Shown in pieces: positions 16,852 to 26,258 of a stretch of DNA of 64,000 nt. Within the stretch, counting starts at the first letter, position 1, and each line of letters opens with the position of its first letter. The position numbers and the translations under genes are program-made. This DNA comes from Phormidesmis sp963710175 (GTDB lineage Bacteria > Cyanobacteriota > Cyanobacteriia > Phormidesmidales > Phormidesmidaceae). The notes below the pieces were generated by a model, which had not been told where the DNA came from, did not search any database, and worked only from the letters and a program-made list of their open reading frames with translations. The DNA lies in the NCBI GenBank assembly GCA_963710175.1, contig CAVPZC010000001.1, forward strand, positions 1,736,001-1,800,000, in the 5' to 3' direction.

Positions 16852-18276
16852 ATGTATCAACTGATTACGCCGCCAACCACTGGCAGTCGCATTGCGTTTG
16901 AAGCTGGGGAACCAGTAGTACCCGATCAGCCCATCATTCCCTTTATCCGTGGAGATGGTACGGGGGTAGATATTTGGCCAGCGGCGCAGCAGGTATTTGA
17001 CGCAGCGATCACCAAAGCCTATGACAACCAGCGACAGATCGTCTGGTTTAAGGTCTATGCCGGAGATGAAGCCTGTGACAAATACGGCACCTATGAGTAC
17101 TTACCAGAAGACACACTGACCGCTATCCGAGAGTATGGAATTGCGATCAAGGGGCCGCTGACCACGCCGATTGGCGGTGGTATTCGCTCACTCAATGTAG
17201 CGTTGCGGCAGATTAACGACTTATATTCCTGCGTACGTCCTTGCAAGTACTATCCAGGGACACCTTCTCCCCACAAAAGCCCCGAAAAACTCGACCTGAT
17301 CGTCTACCGGGAGAATACTGAGGACATCTATCTGGGAATCGAGTGGCCTGAAGGCAGTGAGATTGGTCAGCGGCTAATTGCCCTGCTCAACAACGAGCTG
17401 ATTCCGGCGACGCCTGAGCACGGTAAAAAGCAGATCCCGCTGGATGCAGGGATTGGCATCAAGCCAATTAGTAAGCGAGGGTCTCAACGGCTGGTACGAC
17501 GAGCCATGAAGCACGCCCTACAGCTGCCGCCTGCCAAGCAAATGGTGACCCTGGTGCACAAAGGCAACATCATGAAATACACCGAAGGGGCATTTCGTGA
17601 CTGGGGCTATGAGCTGGTAACGAGCGAGTTTCGTCAGGAATGCGTCACTGAGCGTGAGTCTTGGGTGCTCGGCAACCAGGCAGACAATCCGCAGCTCTCA
17701 CTGGAAGGCAATGCTCGCAAGATCGATCCGGGCTACGATTCGCTAACGCCTGAGAAGCAAAAGGTAATTCGCGACGAAGTGCAAGAAATTCTGCTAACAA
17801 TCGGCGACACGCACGGCAACGGCCAGTGGAAAACCAAGATTATGGTAAATGACCGGATTGCTGACAGCATTTTTCAGCAGATCCAGACCCGCCCGGATGA
17901 GTATTCAATCTTGGCGACGATGAACCTGAACGGAGACTATCTCTCTGATGCGGCGGCAGCGATTGTCGGTGGGTTAGGGATGGGGCCGGGGGCCAATATC
18001 GGCGATCGCTGCGCCATTTTTGAAGCAACTCATGGCACCGCACCTAAGCATGCCGGACTAGATCGAATCAATCCAGGCTCGGTCATCCTTTCCGGCGTCA
18101 TGATGCTGGAGTACATGGGCTGGCAAGAAGCGGCAGACTTGATTAAGGCGGGGCTGTCGAAAGCGATCGCCAACGGTCAGGTCACCTACGATCTAGCCCG
18201 CATGATGGAACCACCCGTAGCGCCCCTGAAGTGTTCCGAATTTGCCGAGGCTATTGTCGCCAATTTCGCAGACTAA
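16852..18276 (+). CDS. icd: NADP-dependent isocitrate dehydrogenase
   Basis: Oxidises isocitrate to 2-oxoglutarate with NADP in the cytosol. In cyanobacteria this supplies the carbon skeleton and signal for nitrogen assimilation. The 474-residue product has PFIRGDGTGVDIW near the N-terminus, the substrate loop GIRSLNVALRQ, LIVYRENTEDIY, LVHKGNIMKYTEGAF and the cofactor region ATHGTAPKHAGLDRINPGS. Length and domain order are normal. An AGGAG ribosome-binding site precedes ATG 16852. A convergent gene of unknown function begins 35 bases after the stop. Confidence 0.97.
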   Translation: MYQLITPPTTGSRIAFEAGEPVVPDQPIIPFIRGDGTGVDIWPAAQQVFDAAITKAYDNQRQIVWFKVYAGDEACDKYGTYEYLPEDTLTAIREYGIAIKGPLTTPIGGGIRSLNVALRQINDLYSCVRPCKYYPGTPSPHKSPEKLDLIVYRENTEDIYLGIEWPEGSEIGQRLIALLNNELIPATPEHGKKQIPLDAGIGIKPISKRGSQRLVRRAMKHALQLPPAKQMVTLVHKGNIMKYTEGAFRDWGYELVTSEFRQECVTERESWVLGNQADNPQLSLEGNARKIDPGYDSLTPEKQKVIRDEVQEILLTIGDTHGNGQWKTKIMVNDRIADSIFQQIQTRPDEYSILATMNLNGDYLSDAAAAIVGGLGMGPGANIGDRCAIFEATHGTAPKHAGLDRINPGSVILSGVMMLEYMGWQEAADLIKAGLSKAIANGQVTYDLARMMEPPVAPLKCSEFAEAIVANFAD

Positions 18277-18310
18277 ATGCCCTACCGTCGCTAGTGCTGT
18301 TACTAGCCAA

Positions 18311-19255
18311 CTAGCGGCGGTTTTGCTGCGGCTGAGTGGAACTAGGGGCGGTGTAAAGCGTACCCGTCTGGGGGGCTGCACTAGGAGTGGGAGTCGCCGG
18401 AGCAGCTGGAGCGCTGTAAGGATTTCTACTGGGCTGCTGAGGGGCAACGTTAAAAACCGGCAGTCTAGAAGTCGCCGGTGTCTGATAGCCAGTAGTTCCG
18501 GCTGGCGGTGACATATCAGGGGTCGTGCGGATAAAAGGCACAGACACAGTACCGGGGACTTGAGCAGGTTGAACCGCTGATTGGCCGTCGGTACTAGCGC
18601 CACCTGCTGATGAAGCGCCGTTCGCCGCTGCTGGTCGCCCACTTGACGCGGGCTGCTGGCCGCCAGCGGCTGAGCCAGCCGCTGATCTGGCGGCTTGCTG
18701 TCTACCTAGCGCCTCCGACAGAGCGCTGTTAGTCGCTGGCGCGGCCGGGCTGACCAAGCCGCTGCCAAAGTCAAAGCTAGGAGAGTTGCCGCTTTGCCCA
18801 GCAGAATTTCCAAATGCGGGCACGCCCGAAGCGTTAGAGCCATCCGTGGGGTTGACTGCTCCAGGAAACTGATACTCGGCAGCGTAAGAACCAAAGGGAT
18901 TGTCACGACCCGACAGCTGACGACTATCTTCAGTAGCTGCCCCTTCTTCAGAGCCATCCAAAAGGCCATCCGGGTCGACAGAGCCTGTCGTCAAGGAATT
19001 ACCAGAGGTGTTGGAGCCATCTAGCAGCACATCTAAGGTGTCAACCTCAGATAGCCTGGCCTGCTCTTCTGGTGTCAAATCAGATTGAGGAGCGATGCCG
19101 GTAGCGGGCTCACGGTTAAACCAATCAGGATTTTTGTGATACTCCCAGATGAAGATGCTGAGCAGCACAAAAACAGTCAGAGGTGCCCACACAGCCGGAG
19201 AACTCAGGGGCTTGAGGCGGGCGGGAAGATATCTTAAAAAAGTAGGGGTCGCCAT
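18311..19255 (-). CDS. Single-pass membrane protein with low-complexity Ser/Gly/Pro/Gln-rich domain, unknown function
   Basis: I do not recognise a family. From ATG 19255 the product is 314 residues: a short basic N-terminus (TFLRYLPARLKPL), one hydrophobic helix (VWAPLTVFVLLSIFIW, about residues 25-40), a conserved-looking juxtamembrane piece EYHKNPDWFNRE, then about 250 residues rich in Ser, Gly, Ala, Pro and Gln with no predicted fold. ATG 19255 (MATPTFLRYL) was chosen because the upstream extension lacks character. The topology suggests a tail on the periplasmic or lumenal side, perhaps a scaffold. Convergent with icd. Confidence 0.6.
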   Translation of the reverse strand: MATPTFLRYLPARLKPLSSPAVWAPLTVFVLLSIFIWEYHKNPDWFNREPATGIAPQSDLTPEEQARLSEVDTLDVLLDGSNTSGNSLTTGSVDPDGLLDGSEEGAATEDSRQLSGRDNPFGSYAAEYQFPGAVNPTDGSNASGVPAFGNSAGQSGNSPSFDFGSGLVSPAAPATNSALSEALGRQQAARSAAGSAAGGQQPASSGRPAAANGASSAGGASTDGQSAVQPAQVPGTVSVPFIRTTPDMSPPAGTTGYQTPATSRLPVFNVAPQQPSRNPYSAPAAPATPTPSAAPQTGTLYTAPSSTQPQQNRR

Positions 19256-19535
19256 GACAGTAAAACCAAACAGTGCTTTCAATTGAACTTTAAAGATTGC
19301 CCCTGTCAGCTGACATCTTAGCAAATCACACCAGATCATTCCATCCGCCTTTCAGCAGAGCCTTTACAGGCAGGCTGTGCAAAGAAAAGCCGTAAAACCG
19401 GATTTTCTACATCGAGATCTCGGACTAAATTGAAGTCAGGATATTTTCCTCTGAATAAAATAAATTTATCCTGTGAGACTATGGGGCAAAGACGCATTTG
19501 CACCGCCACAGTTAGCCCAGACACTCTTAACTAAC

Positions 19536-20366
19536 ATGGACTTTTCATCTTCTGATATAGATCAGCAGCATAGCGTTTCCTCTCATACGCCTGCTAAGGG
19601 CAACAGTACTGCTAGAAAAATTTCTTTTGACTTATCTTCTGAGTTAGGGCAGCTCTCTGCTAGTCCTAACTCGGCGATTGGCGCTGCGGCAGAGACAGAA
19701 GCGTCTATTCCGCAGCCAGCGACGTCTCAGGCTGAGAGCATGGTGTCCAAGAACATGATGTCTGGGGGCGTGGTGTTGCCACCGCTCAAAAACGAAGCTT
19801 TCTTAAGTCAGCGGCATGAAGTCAACCCAGCGCTAGCACTCAATTTGCTTGCAGACATTCAGGCTGTGGTGACGCTGTGGCAAGATCAGCTACGGCAGGT
19901 TGTGCAGACTATTCGCCTGCTCTATGCCCAGGGACCCATGGTGGATGGCTGGTTGGAGTCTTCTGTAGCAGGTAGCGCTACAGGTGGCAGAGCAGCCGGC
20001 GCAGTGCCGGCAGATGACGCTTCGGGTTTAATCGGTTCAACCGTTCTCCGGCACGGCGATGCGGACGCGCTGATGCAGTATGTTGAAGCGATAGAGCAAG
20101 TTGATGGGGAGACCCCTGCTAAAGCCACTGCCTCAGATCAATCCTCAACTCAGTACAGCCTGTGTTGCCTGGATGATGATGGCCAGGTGCGATCGCAGCC
20201 TTGCCCAGCAGCGCAAATGGCCATGGTGAGCACGGCGATCGCTCGCTACCGTAAGTTTAAGCAGCTCATGAACCAAAAACAGACTTTAGAAGCAAAGCTT
20301 CAGAGCGCCGTAGATGAGCTGACAGGCGTTCGCACTACGTTTCAGCAGACCGCCTCGGTGGACTGA
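19536..20366 (+). CDS. Conserved hypothetical protein with C-terminal coiled coil
   Basis: A 276-residue soluble protein with no catalytic motif that I recognise. The first 90 residues are Ser-rich and probably disordered. A helical segment follows (NPALALNLLADIQAVVTLWQ, then LRQVVQTIRLLYAQGPMVDG). A second conserved-looking block (YSLCCLDDDGQVRSQPCP, then AIARYRKFKQLMNQKQ) leads into a C-terminal coiled coil. I believe similar proteins occur in other cyanobacteria, but no function is known to me. ATG 19536 begins MDFSSSDIDQ; a longer in-frame start at 19473 is less likely. Confidence 0.6.
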   Translation: MDFSSSDIDQQHSVSSHTPAKGNSTARKISFDLSSELGQLSASPNSAIGAAAETEASIPQPATSQAESMVSKNMMSGGVVLPPLKNEAFLSQRHEVNPALALNLLADIQAVVTLWQDQLRQVVQTIRLLYAQGPMVDGWLESSVAGSATGGRAAGAVPADDASGLIGSTVLRHGDADALMQYVEAIEQVDGETPAKATASDQSSTQYSLCCLDDDGQVRSQPCPAAQMAMVSTAIARYRKFKQLMNQKQTLEAKLQSAVDELTGVRTTFQQTASVD

Positions 20367-20428
20367 AGAGACTGAAGACTGACCCATTTCCTGTTGGCTA
20401 TCAGATCTTCAGATTTCAATTGAGATAT

Positions 20429-22672
20429 CTACCCCTGCCACCGTTTTATTGCCTGCTGCGCCGGTTCATAGGCAGTGGTGCCAGCCGGTACCAAAATAGC
20501 GGCTTGGATAGCGTCGCTAGTTCTACTCTGCGCGGCGCGAGCCTGCGCAATGCTAAAAATTCGCTCGCTCCACTCGTCGGCTAGCTGCTGAGCTGTTTCG
20601 TACTCCGGGTGCTCAATAGGGACTTCGCGCAGCTTGACGATGCCTTTTTGGTAAGTACTGGCCTGACCGGAAGCAGGGAGTTGTCTGGCTGCAAAAATAA
20701 TGTCTCGGCTGCGCTGACGCTGCTGCCAGAAGGCAATTCGCTCCTGCGCTTTTTTGTGGAATTCGGCATTGTCATAGGGCATGACGCTGGCAGCAGCGAT
20801 CGCCCGGTCCAAATTACCGCTAGTAGCTCGCCCTTCGGCAATATCTAAAATAATCTGGCTCCAGCTGCGAATATCCTGCTGCGCTTCCTCGTAATAGGGT
20901 TCTCCCGACTGGATTGATCTGGCTTTGGCGATCGCATCGGCAAACTGAGATGCCTGAGTGGGCTGAATAGCTGTGCGAGCATCGGTTAGTACCGAGGCAT
21001 TGGCCTGCTGCGCCTCGGCTGCGCCCGCCCGAGCCTGAGTGAGCACCGACGAAAAAGTAGCGTCTCGCTGAGACTGAGGCACCTGCTGCAAGGCAATCAG
21101 CGCGTCAGAATACTGTCTTTGCTTTAGAGCATCACTGGCCCGAGCAATTAAGGCTTTGCCAGCGATCTGTTCCTGTTCACCGGTAGCAGCATCGCTGCCA
21201 GCAGATGTGCCCGCTGCCGCTGGTGCAGCTGACACATCTGCATCAGGACTATCTGAGCCGTCTGCTGCATCCAGTGCAGCGGCGTCATTATCTACCGTTG
21301 CCGCTGGGTCAGTACTGCTGCCTGCACTCTCATTATTGGCATCTGATTGCGGGTTGCCACCCAGAGTAGGAATACCAATTTTTTCGCTCAGGCCTTCCCA
21401 TGACGTCGCTACGAAAGGCTGCTTGAGCAGCACACCGCCTACCAGCAGTGCCAGGGCCAACAGCCCCCAGTTGCGCAACTTAGCACCGCTAACAGCTGAG
21501 GCAGCAGGTTTTTGATAAGGCACAATCGCACTGCTAGCCGTCGCACCGTTGGTACTCCCATTAAAAGTGCCGTTGGACGGATCGGCACCAGCGGTTCCAT
21601 AGCGGTCAAAGGCGTCTGTTTCCGCAGAGTAAATAGGAGGCTGAACCGATTCGGTGTAGAGGCCTGCGTCAGGATTGTCTATTTCTGTGCCGTCTACGTT
21701 TGTGCCGTCTACATTTGTGCCATCTACTTCGGTGCCACTTGTAGCAGGAGTGGCGATCGCCCTATTAGTTTCTGCACCGGCAGCCGCTTTCCACGGCGGC
21801 TCAATCGAGGGTCTCTCCCCAGCCAAACTGTCAGCCACTAGCCCCTCAGCCACCAAATCGTAGGCCCTATCCTTTGGTGGCTCAACTGATGGTGGCTCAG
21901 CTGATGCGGAGGTGAGTGCATCTACATCAGCCATCAAATATCCCTCAGGAACTACAGCGGCAGTCCCTTGACCTTCTGGCACCAAACTAACCAGGTTCTG
22001 AATCGGTCGCCAGTGATGATCGCAAAGCTCGGGCAGGCGTTTGGTAACGTAGTCGCTAATTTGGCTCAAGGTAGTACAGTTTTGCTGTAAGGCCTCTAAT
22101 AAAGCAGCTGTAAATAGGCCATGGCGAACGCCTAGCGTCTCGTGAGAGTACTGCTCAGGCTGGCACGATAGCAGCGTTGGAATCTGCTGCTGCTGAGCTA
22201 GATCCATCACATCAGTACCAATGGACTGCCCGGCTAAGGCCCCCTGGGAGCGGTTAATATCTAAAACGAGCAGCGTCTGAGTTGCAGGCAGCTGCGCCAA
22301 GGTGCTTATAAGATCGGCAACGGCAATGCCTGTATCTTTAATTTGTCCGGGGTCCCCATCAATCGGCATTAAATAATCTGCCTCCTCTAGCTGAACCCCG
22401 TAGCCGCTGAAGAAAATCCAGACGACATCCCCTGACTCAACTTGCTGAGTAATCGTATGAATCCATTCGGCGATCGCGGGCTTATCCGGGTAGACCACCT
22501 GGTGACCGACCGAAGTTGTCAGATCGCTCAGTAAGACACAGCGATCGCTTGGAATCCCAGCTTCCTCCACAAAAAAACGGTGCATAAAGAGCGCGTCGTT
22601 TTGCGCATGTCTCAGCGGCTGTAAATGCCGATACTGGTTAATGCCGATGGTGATGGCCCAATAGTTAGCCAT
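20429..22672 (-). CDS. Caspase-fold (peptidase C14) protein lacking the catalytic His-Cys dyad
   Basis: A 747-residue protein. Residues 1-235 form a caspase p20-like domain (WAITIGINQYRHLQPL, LRHAQNDA, WIFFSGYGVQ, LLVLDINRSQG). The catalytic His expected in SGHG is Tyr91, and the Cys expected after the LD strand is Asn140, so it should be a pseudo-protease. A long acidic, Thr/Pro-rich linker follows, with a short VDGTN repeat. One transmembrane helix (about 399-417) leads to an Ala-rich C-terminal half with four or so helical repeats of about 50 residues, ending in patterns such as AQQLADEWSERIFSIAQ. The caspase-like part is probably cytosolic and the repeat part periplasmic. Confidence 0.85.
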   Translation of the reverse strand: MANYWAITIGINQYRHLQPLRHAQNDALFMHRFFVEEAGIPSDRCVLLSDLTTSVGHQVVYPDKPAIAEWIHTITQQVESGDVVWIFFSGYGVQLEEADYLMPIDGDPGQIKDTGIAVADLISTLAQLPATQTLLVLDINRSQGALAGQSIGTDVMDLAQQQQIPTLLSCQPEQYSHETLGVRHGLFTAALLEALQQNCTTLSQISDYVTKRLPELCDHHWRPIQNLVSLVPEGQGTAAVVPEGYLMADVDALTSASAEPPSVEPPKDRAYDLVAEGLVADSLAGERPSIEPPWKAAAGAETNRAIATPATSGTEVDGTNVDGTNVDGTEIDNPDAGLYTESVQPPIYSAETDAFDRYGTAGADPSNGTFNGSTNGATASSAIVPYQKPAASAVSGAKLRNWGLLALALLVGGVLLKQPFVATSWEGLSEKIGIPTLGGNPQSDANNESAGSSTDPAATVDNDAAALDAADGSDSPDADVSAAPAAAGTSAGSDAATGEQEQIAGKALIARASDALKQRQYSDALIALQQVPQSQRDATFSSVLTQARAGAAEAQQANASVLTDARTAIQPTQASQFADAIAKARSIQSGEPYYEEAQQDIRSWSQIILDIAEGRATSGNLDRAIAAASVMPYDNAEFHKKAQERIAFWQQRQRSRDIIFAARQLPASGQASTYQKGIVKLREVPIEHPEYETAQQLADEWSERIFSIAQARAAQSRTSDAIQAAILVPAGTTAYEPAQQAIKRWQG

Positions 22673-23006
22673 GGATTGTCTCCCAGACTATGACAAACGG
22701 TCAGTTTGATAAACTTGCCTATGATCGACCCCGTTACAGAGGAGCCTTAGCTAAGCTACATATGCCCACAGAAACTATCACAAGCGCAGTACTTCGTGTA
22801 GCCACCTTTAAAAAGTGTAGCGAGATCTCCTAAACTGGGAAACTTGATAGGGATAGCAATCTACTGGATGCATTTAGCAGGTTGTGCTTCATATAGCCAA
22901 GAACCAACCAGAGAAATGAATCATCTTTAGAAGGACTTTCTCGCGAGACTGCCGGCGCTGACAAAAGAAACTAACGTCTCAAATTTACTGCAATTCAACT
23001 AATCGC
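22673..23006. other. Intergenic region between divergent genes
   Basis: About 330 bases separating the caspase-fold gene (minus) and a small membrane-protein gene (plus). It must contain both promoters. No repeat, hairpin or recognised operator was seen. Confidence 0.4.
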
Positions 23007-23504
23007 ATGTGGTCAAATCGCTATCAAATTCACCCTTCGGGGCACGTCCAGCCGTTTTCTAATACCCGCCTTGCCAGCGCTCGCCCCAGGCGAAAAGCCC
23101 ACGCCTGGCAGCGCTCGATTTTGTCAGCTGGCCTAGCAGCGCTGGTCGGTGGCACAGGCATATGGATAACCGAGGCACTGATTGCCCCGCAAGCTTCGCA
23201 AGCCTACACGTCAAGGCTAGATTTATTTTTGGCAAGGGAAACCGGCGAGACGTACGAAACGCTGGTGCGCCGCGCTGAAATGGCCGCCCGCGCCGGGGCA
23301 CAGCGCAGCTTTGATCAGGATTTACTAACGACAAATGTCTCAGTCACCGTTGTCGCAGAAGGTGACGGTCTGACCGTACCCATTTTAACGCTGCGAGTAG
23401 ACCGGGACCAGTGGCGAGCAAGGCCCGAAACCTACTACTGGGCGACCTACTACCGAACCGCAGAAGTCCTGCTGAGTTCGCCAGCGGGAACGCTTGGCCA
23501 ATAA
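23007..23504 (+). CDS. Small membrane-anchored or secreted protein, unknown function
   Basis: The 165-residue product has a basic N-terminus (ARPRRKAHAWQRS) followed by one hydrophobic segment (ILSAGLAALVGGTGIWITEAL), which is either an anchor or an uncleaved signal. The remaining 100 residues look like a compact extracytoplasmic domain with helix LVRRAEMAARAGAQRSFDQD and strands TNVSVTVVAEGDGLTVPIL and LTLRVDRDQWR. I do not recognise the family. Start ATG 23007 has no strong ribosome-binding site. The next gene, a small membrane protein, lies 113 bases downstream on the same strand. Confidence 0.6.
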   Translation: MWSNRYQIHPSGHVQPFSNTRLASARPRRKAHAWQRSILSAGLAALVGGTGIWITEALIAPQASQAYTSRLDLFLARETGETYETLVRRAEMAARAGAQRSFDQDLLTTNVSVTVVAEGDGLTVPILTLRVDRDQWRARPETYYWATYYRTAEVLLSSPAGTLGQ

Positions 23505-23617
23505 CGCCGTAACTCTATAAGATTTCAGCGCTCTATCTGCGTGGGGATGCCAATATTTGCTAGTCCCTGCCACTATTTTGACGACAATCAGTTTCAAAAA
23601 GTGGAGACAACCAAAAA

Positions 23618-23989
23618 ATGTTAGGTATTCTATTGCCTGCTTTAGTCACGGCACTAAGCCTATTGGTAATCGACCTAGTCGTGCCAGGCGTCACTCTAGA
23701 GACGATACCGGCGGCACTACTGGCTTCTATCTCAATTGGCGTAGTCAACGCGATTATTAAACCAGCCATCAAGCTGCTGTCGTTACCGCTAACTTTTGTG
23801 ACGTTTGGCTTGTTTGCGCTAGTAGTCAACGGGTTTTGCTTTTGGCTAGCGTCAGTGCTGGTGCCCGGATTTATCGTCCACGGTCTGCTGGGCTTTTTGC
23901 TAGGCCCTATTGCGCTGTCTTTCTTGAGCACAACCTTTGGTCACTACATCGCTGAGAGTCGCGGCAGTTTGCCTGAGGCAACTGATTAA
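23618..23989 (+). CDS. Phage-holin-4-like small membrane protein (YvlD/DUF360 family)
   Basis: A 123-residue integral membrane protein with four hydrophobic helices and the family pattern SIGVVNAIIKPAIKLLSLPL followed by TFVTFGLFALVVNGFCFWLA. This widespread family (PF04020) is called holin-like on sequence grounds, but most members are chromosomal and have no shown lytic role. A Shine-Dalgarno-like GTGGAG lies about 15 bases before ATG 23618. The downstream methyltransferase gene starts 21 bases after the stop, so the two may be co-transcribed. Confidence 0.85.
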   Translation: MLGILLPALVTALSLLVIDLVVPGVTLETIPAALLASISIGVVNAIIKPAIKLLSLPLTFVTFGLFALVVNGFCFWLASVLVPGFIVHGLLGFLLGPIALSFLSTTFGHYIAESRGSLPEATD

Positions 23990-24010
23990 AATTTACCTAC
24001 GGCCTGCTTA

Positions 24011-24661
24011 ATGGCAGATTTTCGTCAATATGCACCTGCTACTGAGCGCAACCGCCAGCCAATTTTAGACGTCTTGCAGCAGGTGTTGCCCTCATCTGGC
24101 ACGGTGCTAGAGGTGGCAAGTGGGACCGGAGAGCACGCTACTTTTTTGGCACCGCGTCTGAGCCACTTGCAGTGGTTGCCCACCGAGCGGCAAGCGCTTT
24201 TAAGAAATAGCATTCAAGCCTGGGCTGAGGAGATAGCAGCGGCCAATCTGCTGTTGCCGCCGCTCGATTTAGACGTGAGCGATCGCCCCTGGCCCGTAGA
24301 ACAAGAGGCCGCTCCTCTACCTCTACAAGCCGCGCTGAAAGCAGCCCCCATCACCGCCATCGTCAATATCAATATGATCCACATTTCTGCATGGGAAATG
24401 TGCGACCATCTAATGGCAGGCGCTGAGCGGCTATTACCGCAGGGCGGTGTGCTTTACCTTTATGGCCCCTTCAAGCATGGCGGTGAGCACACAGCGCCCA
24501 GTAACGAAGCTTTTGATCGGGCCCTGCGCCACCAAAATCCTGATTGGGGCATTCGAGAGCTGGAAGCGGTGAGGGCGATCGCTCAAAAGCACGGCCTCCA
24601 GCTAGAAAAAACGGTGCCTATGCCCGCCAACAATTTTTCGCTCGTCTTTCGGCGAGTTTAA
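24011..24661 (+). CDS. DUF938 SAM-dependent methyltransferase-like protein
   Basis: A 216-residue class I methyltransferase-fold protein. The family start RQYAPATERNRQPIL is intact, the SAM-binding glycine-rich loop is VLEVASGTGEHATFLA, and further conserved blocks are NINMIHISAWE and YLYGPFKHGGEHTAPSN. The substrate of the DUF938 family is unknown. Length is normal. The C-terminus ends in a short strand (NFSLVFRRV), as in other members. It probably shares a transcript with the upstream holin-like gene. Confidence 0.88.
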   Translation: MADFRQYAPATERNRQPILDVLQQVLPSSGTVLEVASGTGEHATFLAPRLSHLQWLPTERQALLRNSIQAWAEEIAAANLLLPPLDLDVSDRPWPVEQEAAPLPLQAALKAAPITAIVNINMIHISAWEMCDHLMAGAERLLPQGGVLYLYGPFKHGGEHTAPSNEAFDRALRHQNPDWGIRELEAVRAIAQKHGLQLEKTVPMPANNFSLVFRRV

Positions 24662-24704
24662 ATCCGCAGAGCAGCCCGCTGGGCATTCTGTGGTCGCGCG
24701 CATC

Positions 24705-25028
24705 CTACAGCTTCACAGCTGTCCCAGTGGCGGTAATGAGCATGAGCACCCCATGGTCATCAATATTAATAGTGTCCGTTTTGACCTGAATGCCGATTAC
24801 CGCATCCGCGCCCAGTTTTGCGGCCCGGTTCTCTATCTCTTTGAGCGCCTCCTGCTGACCCTTTTCAAACACTCGCTCGTAAGCAGCCGTGCGCCCGCCT
24901 AAGACATCTCTGATACCTGCGAAGAAATCTCGTAGGGCATTGCTGCCGTAAACCACTTCAGAAGTAACAATTCCAAGGTAAGTTTGAATATTCTCTCCTT
25001 GAATTAAATCAGTTGTTGATAGAATCAT
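24705..25028 (-). CDS. YbjQ/UPF0145-type heavy-metal-binding-domain protein
   Basis: A 107-residue cytosolic protein of the YbjQ family (PF01906). Conserved parts are YLGIVTSEVVYGSNALRDFF, FAGIRDVLGGR, and ALKEIENRAAKLGADAVIGI followed by a strand-rich end. The proteins form pentamers; the proposed metal-binding role is not well supported. The gene is convergent with the DUF938 gene and divergent from the TPR gene, with 63 bases separating it from the latter's start. Confidence 0.9.
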   Translation of the reverse strand: MILSTTDLIQGENIQTYLGIVTSEVVYGSNALRDFFAGIRDVLGGRTAAYERVFEKGQQEALKEIENRAAKLGADAVIGIQVKTDTINIDDHGVLMLITATGTAVKL

Positions 25029-25091
25029 GAGTCAAACCTGGCAAAGCTAGTTTTATCTTGGCTTATTTTTGATCTTTTAGGAGGTTAGCCC

Positions 25092-26258
25092 ATGGGCTAT
25101 CGGTATAAGTTCACAGCGCTGCTAGCAACCGTTGGAATAGCGATTTCTCCGCTGCTAACGGCTAGAGTCGCAGATGCCTTGGAGCCTGGTTCGCCGGCCA
25201 TAGAGCGCAGTGGGAACGACCTGATTGCGCAGGCCGACCGCGACGATCTCAGCGACGAACAAAAAGAGCGCCTCTCCAATCTGCTCGGTGAAGCTCAAAA
25301 GAAGATTGATTCGATGGACTATGGAGGCGCGATCGCCCTCTACCAGCAAGCCCTTCAAGTTGACCGGGACAATACTCGCATCTATTCTGGCATTGCTTAT
25401 TTGCAGCTCAAACAAGGCAACTTTGAAGCAGCCGCGGAATACTACCGGCAGGCGCTTGATCGAGACCCCCGCAATTCGGCTTTTCACTATGGTCTAGCCC
25501 ACAGCCTGTTTATGGATGAGCGATATGAGCAGTCAGCCGACGCCTACCGCGCCCTGATTGATATCAGTCCTCGTGCTGCCGATGCTTTTATTGGGTTAGG
25601 CGGCTCGCTGCTGCGTTTGGAAGCGTATGACGAAGCACGCAGTGCTTACGAACAGGCTGTCAGCATCGCGCCGACAAACGCGCAGGCCTATGAGGCGATT
25701 GGAAGGCTTTATCTGGCTCAAGATGACTATGCCGCTGCCCTCAGCCCGCTAGAGCGATCGCTCGCTCTCGATGCCAACCGCAGCAGTGTATATGCCACTT
25801 TAGGCACTATTTGGCTAGAGCAAGGCAACGACTCCCGCGCCTTTGATGCCTTTCAGAGCGCAATACGGCTCAACGCTAGAGATGCCGAGTCACAGTTCCG
25901 ATTGGGAAAGATCTTGCTGGATCGGGGTGAAGAAAATGCTGCGCTCAACCACTTGGAGCAAGCAGTTGAGCATGACCCCGACTTAATGCCTGCTCAGGCT
26001 AGCCTGGGCGAGTTACTGTTAGCTCGCGAGCAGTACCTGCGGGCTGTCCTGTCTTACCGCCGACTAATTCGCGCTTTCCCAGAAGATCCAGGAGTGCGCT
26101 ATAACTTAGCTCTGGCTCTTTGGGGGCAGGGTAATCGCAACGCCGCACTTGAAACCCTAGACCAGGCGCAGCGACTGTATGAACGACAAGACGACAATGG
26201 TGGCAGCGATCGCGCCAGCGCACTACTAGAAGCCTGGCGAGAAGACTATCAGCCCTAA
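25092..26258 (+). CDS. Secreted TPR-repeat protein
   Basis: The 388-residue product begins with a signal-peptide-like segment (YRYKFTALLATVGIAISPLL, cleavage perhaps near ARVADA), then about nine tetratricopeptide repeats, for example YGGAIALYQQALQVDRDN, NFEAAAEYYRQALDRDPRN and YDEARSAYEQAVSIAPTN. Such proteins are scaffolds for protein assemblies in the periplasm or thylakoid lumen; the partner is unknown. A strong AGGAGG ribosome-binding site at about 25079-25084 supports ATG 25092. The stop overlaps the convergent glycosyltransferase stop by four bases. Confidence 0.88.
   Translation: MGYRYKFTALLATVGIAISPLLTARVADALEPGSPAIERSGNDLIAQADRDDLSDEQKERLSNLLGEAQKKIDSMDYGGAIALYQQALQVDRDNTRIYSGIAYLQLKQGNFEAAAEYYRQALDRDPRNSAFHYGLAHSLFMDERYEQSADAYRALIDISPRAADAFIGLGGSLLRLEAYDEARSAYEQAVSIAPTNAQAYEAIGRLYLAQDDYAAALSPLERSLALDANRSSVYATLGTIWLEQGNDSRAFDAFQSAIRLNARDAESQFRLGKILLDRGEENAALNHLEQAVEHDPDLMPAQASLGELLLAREQYLRAVLSYRRLIRAFPEDPGVRYNLALALWGQGNRNAALETLDQAQRLYERQDDNGGSDRASALLEAWREDYQP

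Noticed and set aside
23618..23989. Prophage holin
   Set aside because: The family is holin-like by name only; no lysin or phage structural genes are nearby.
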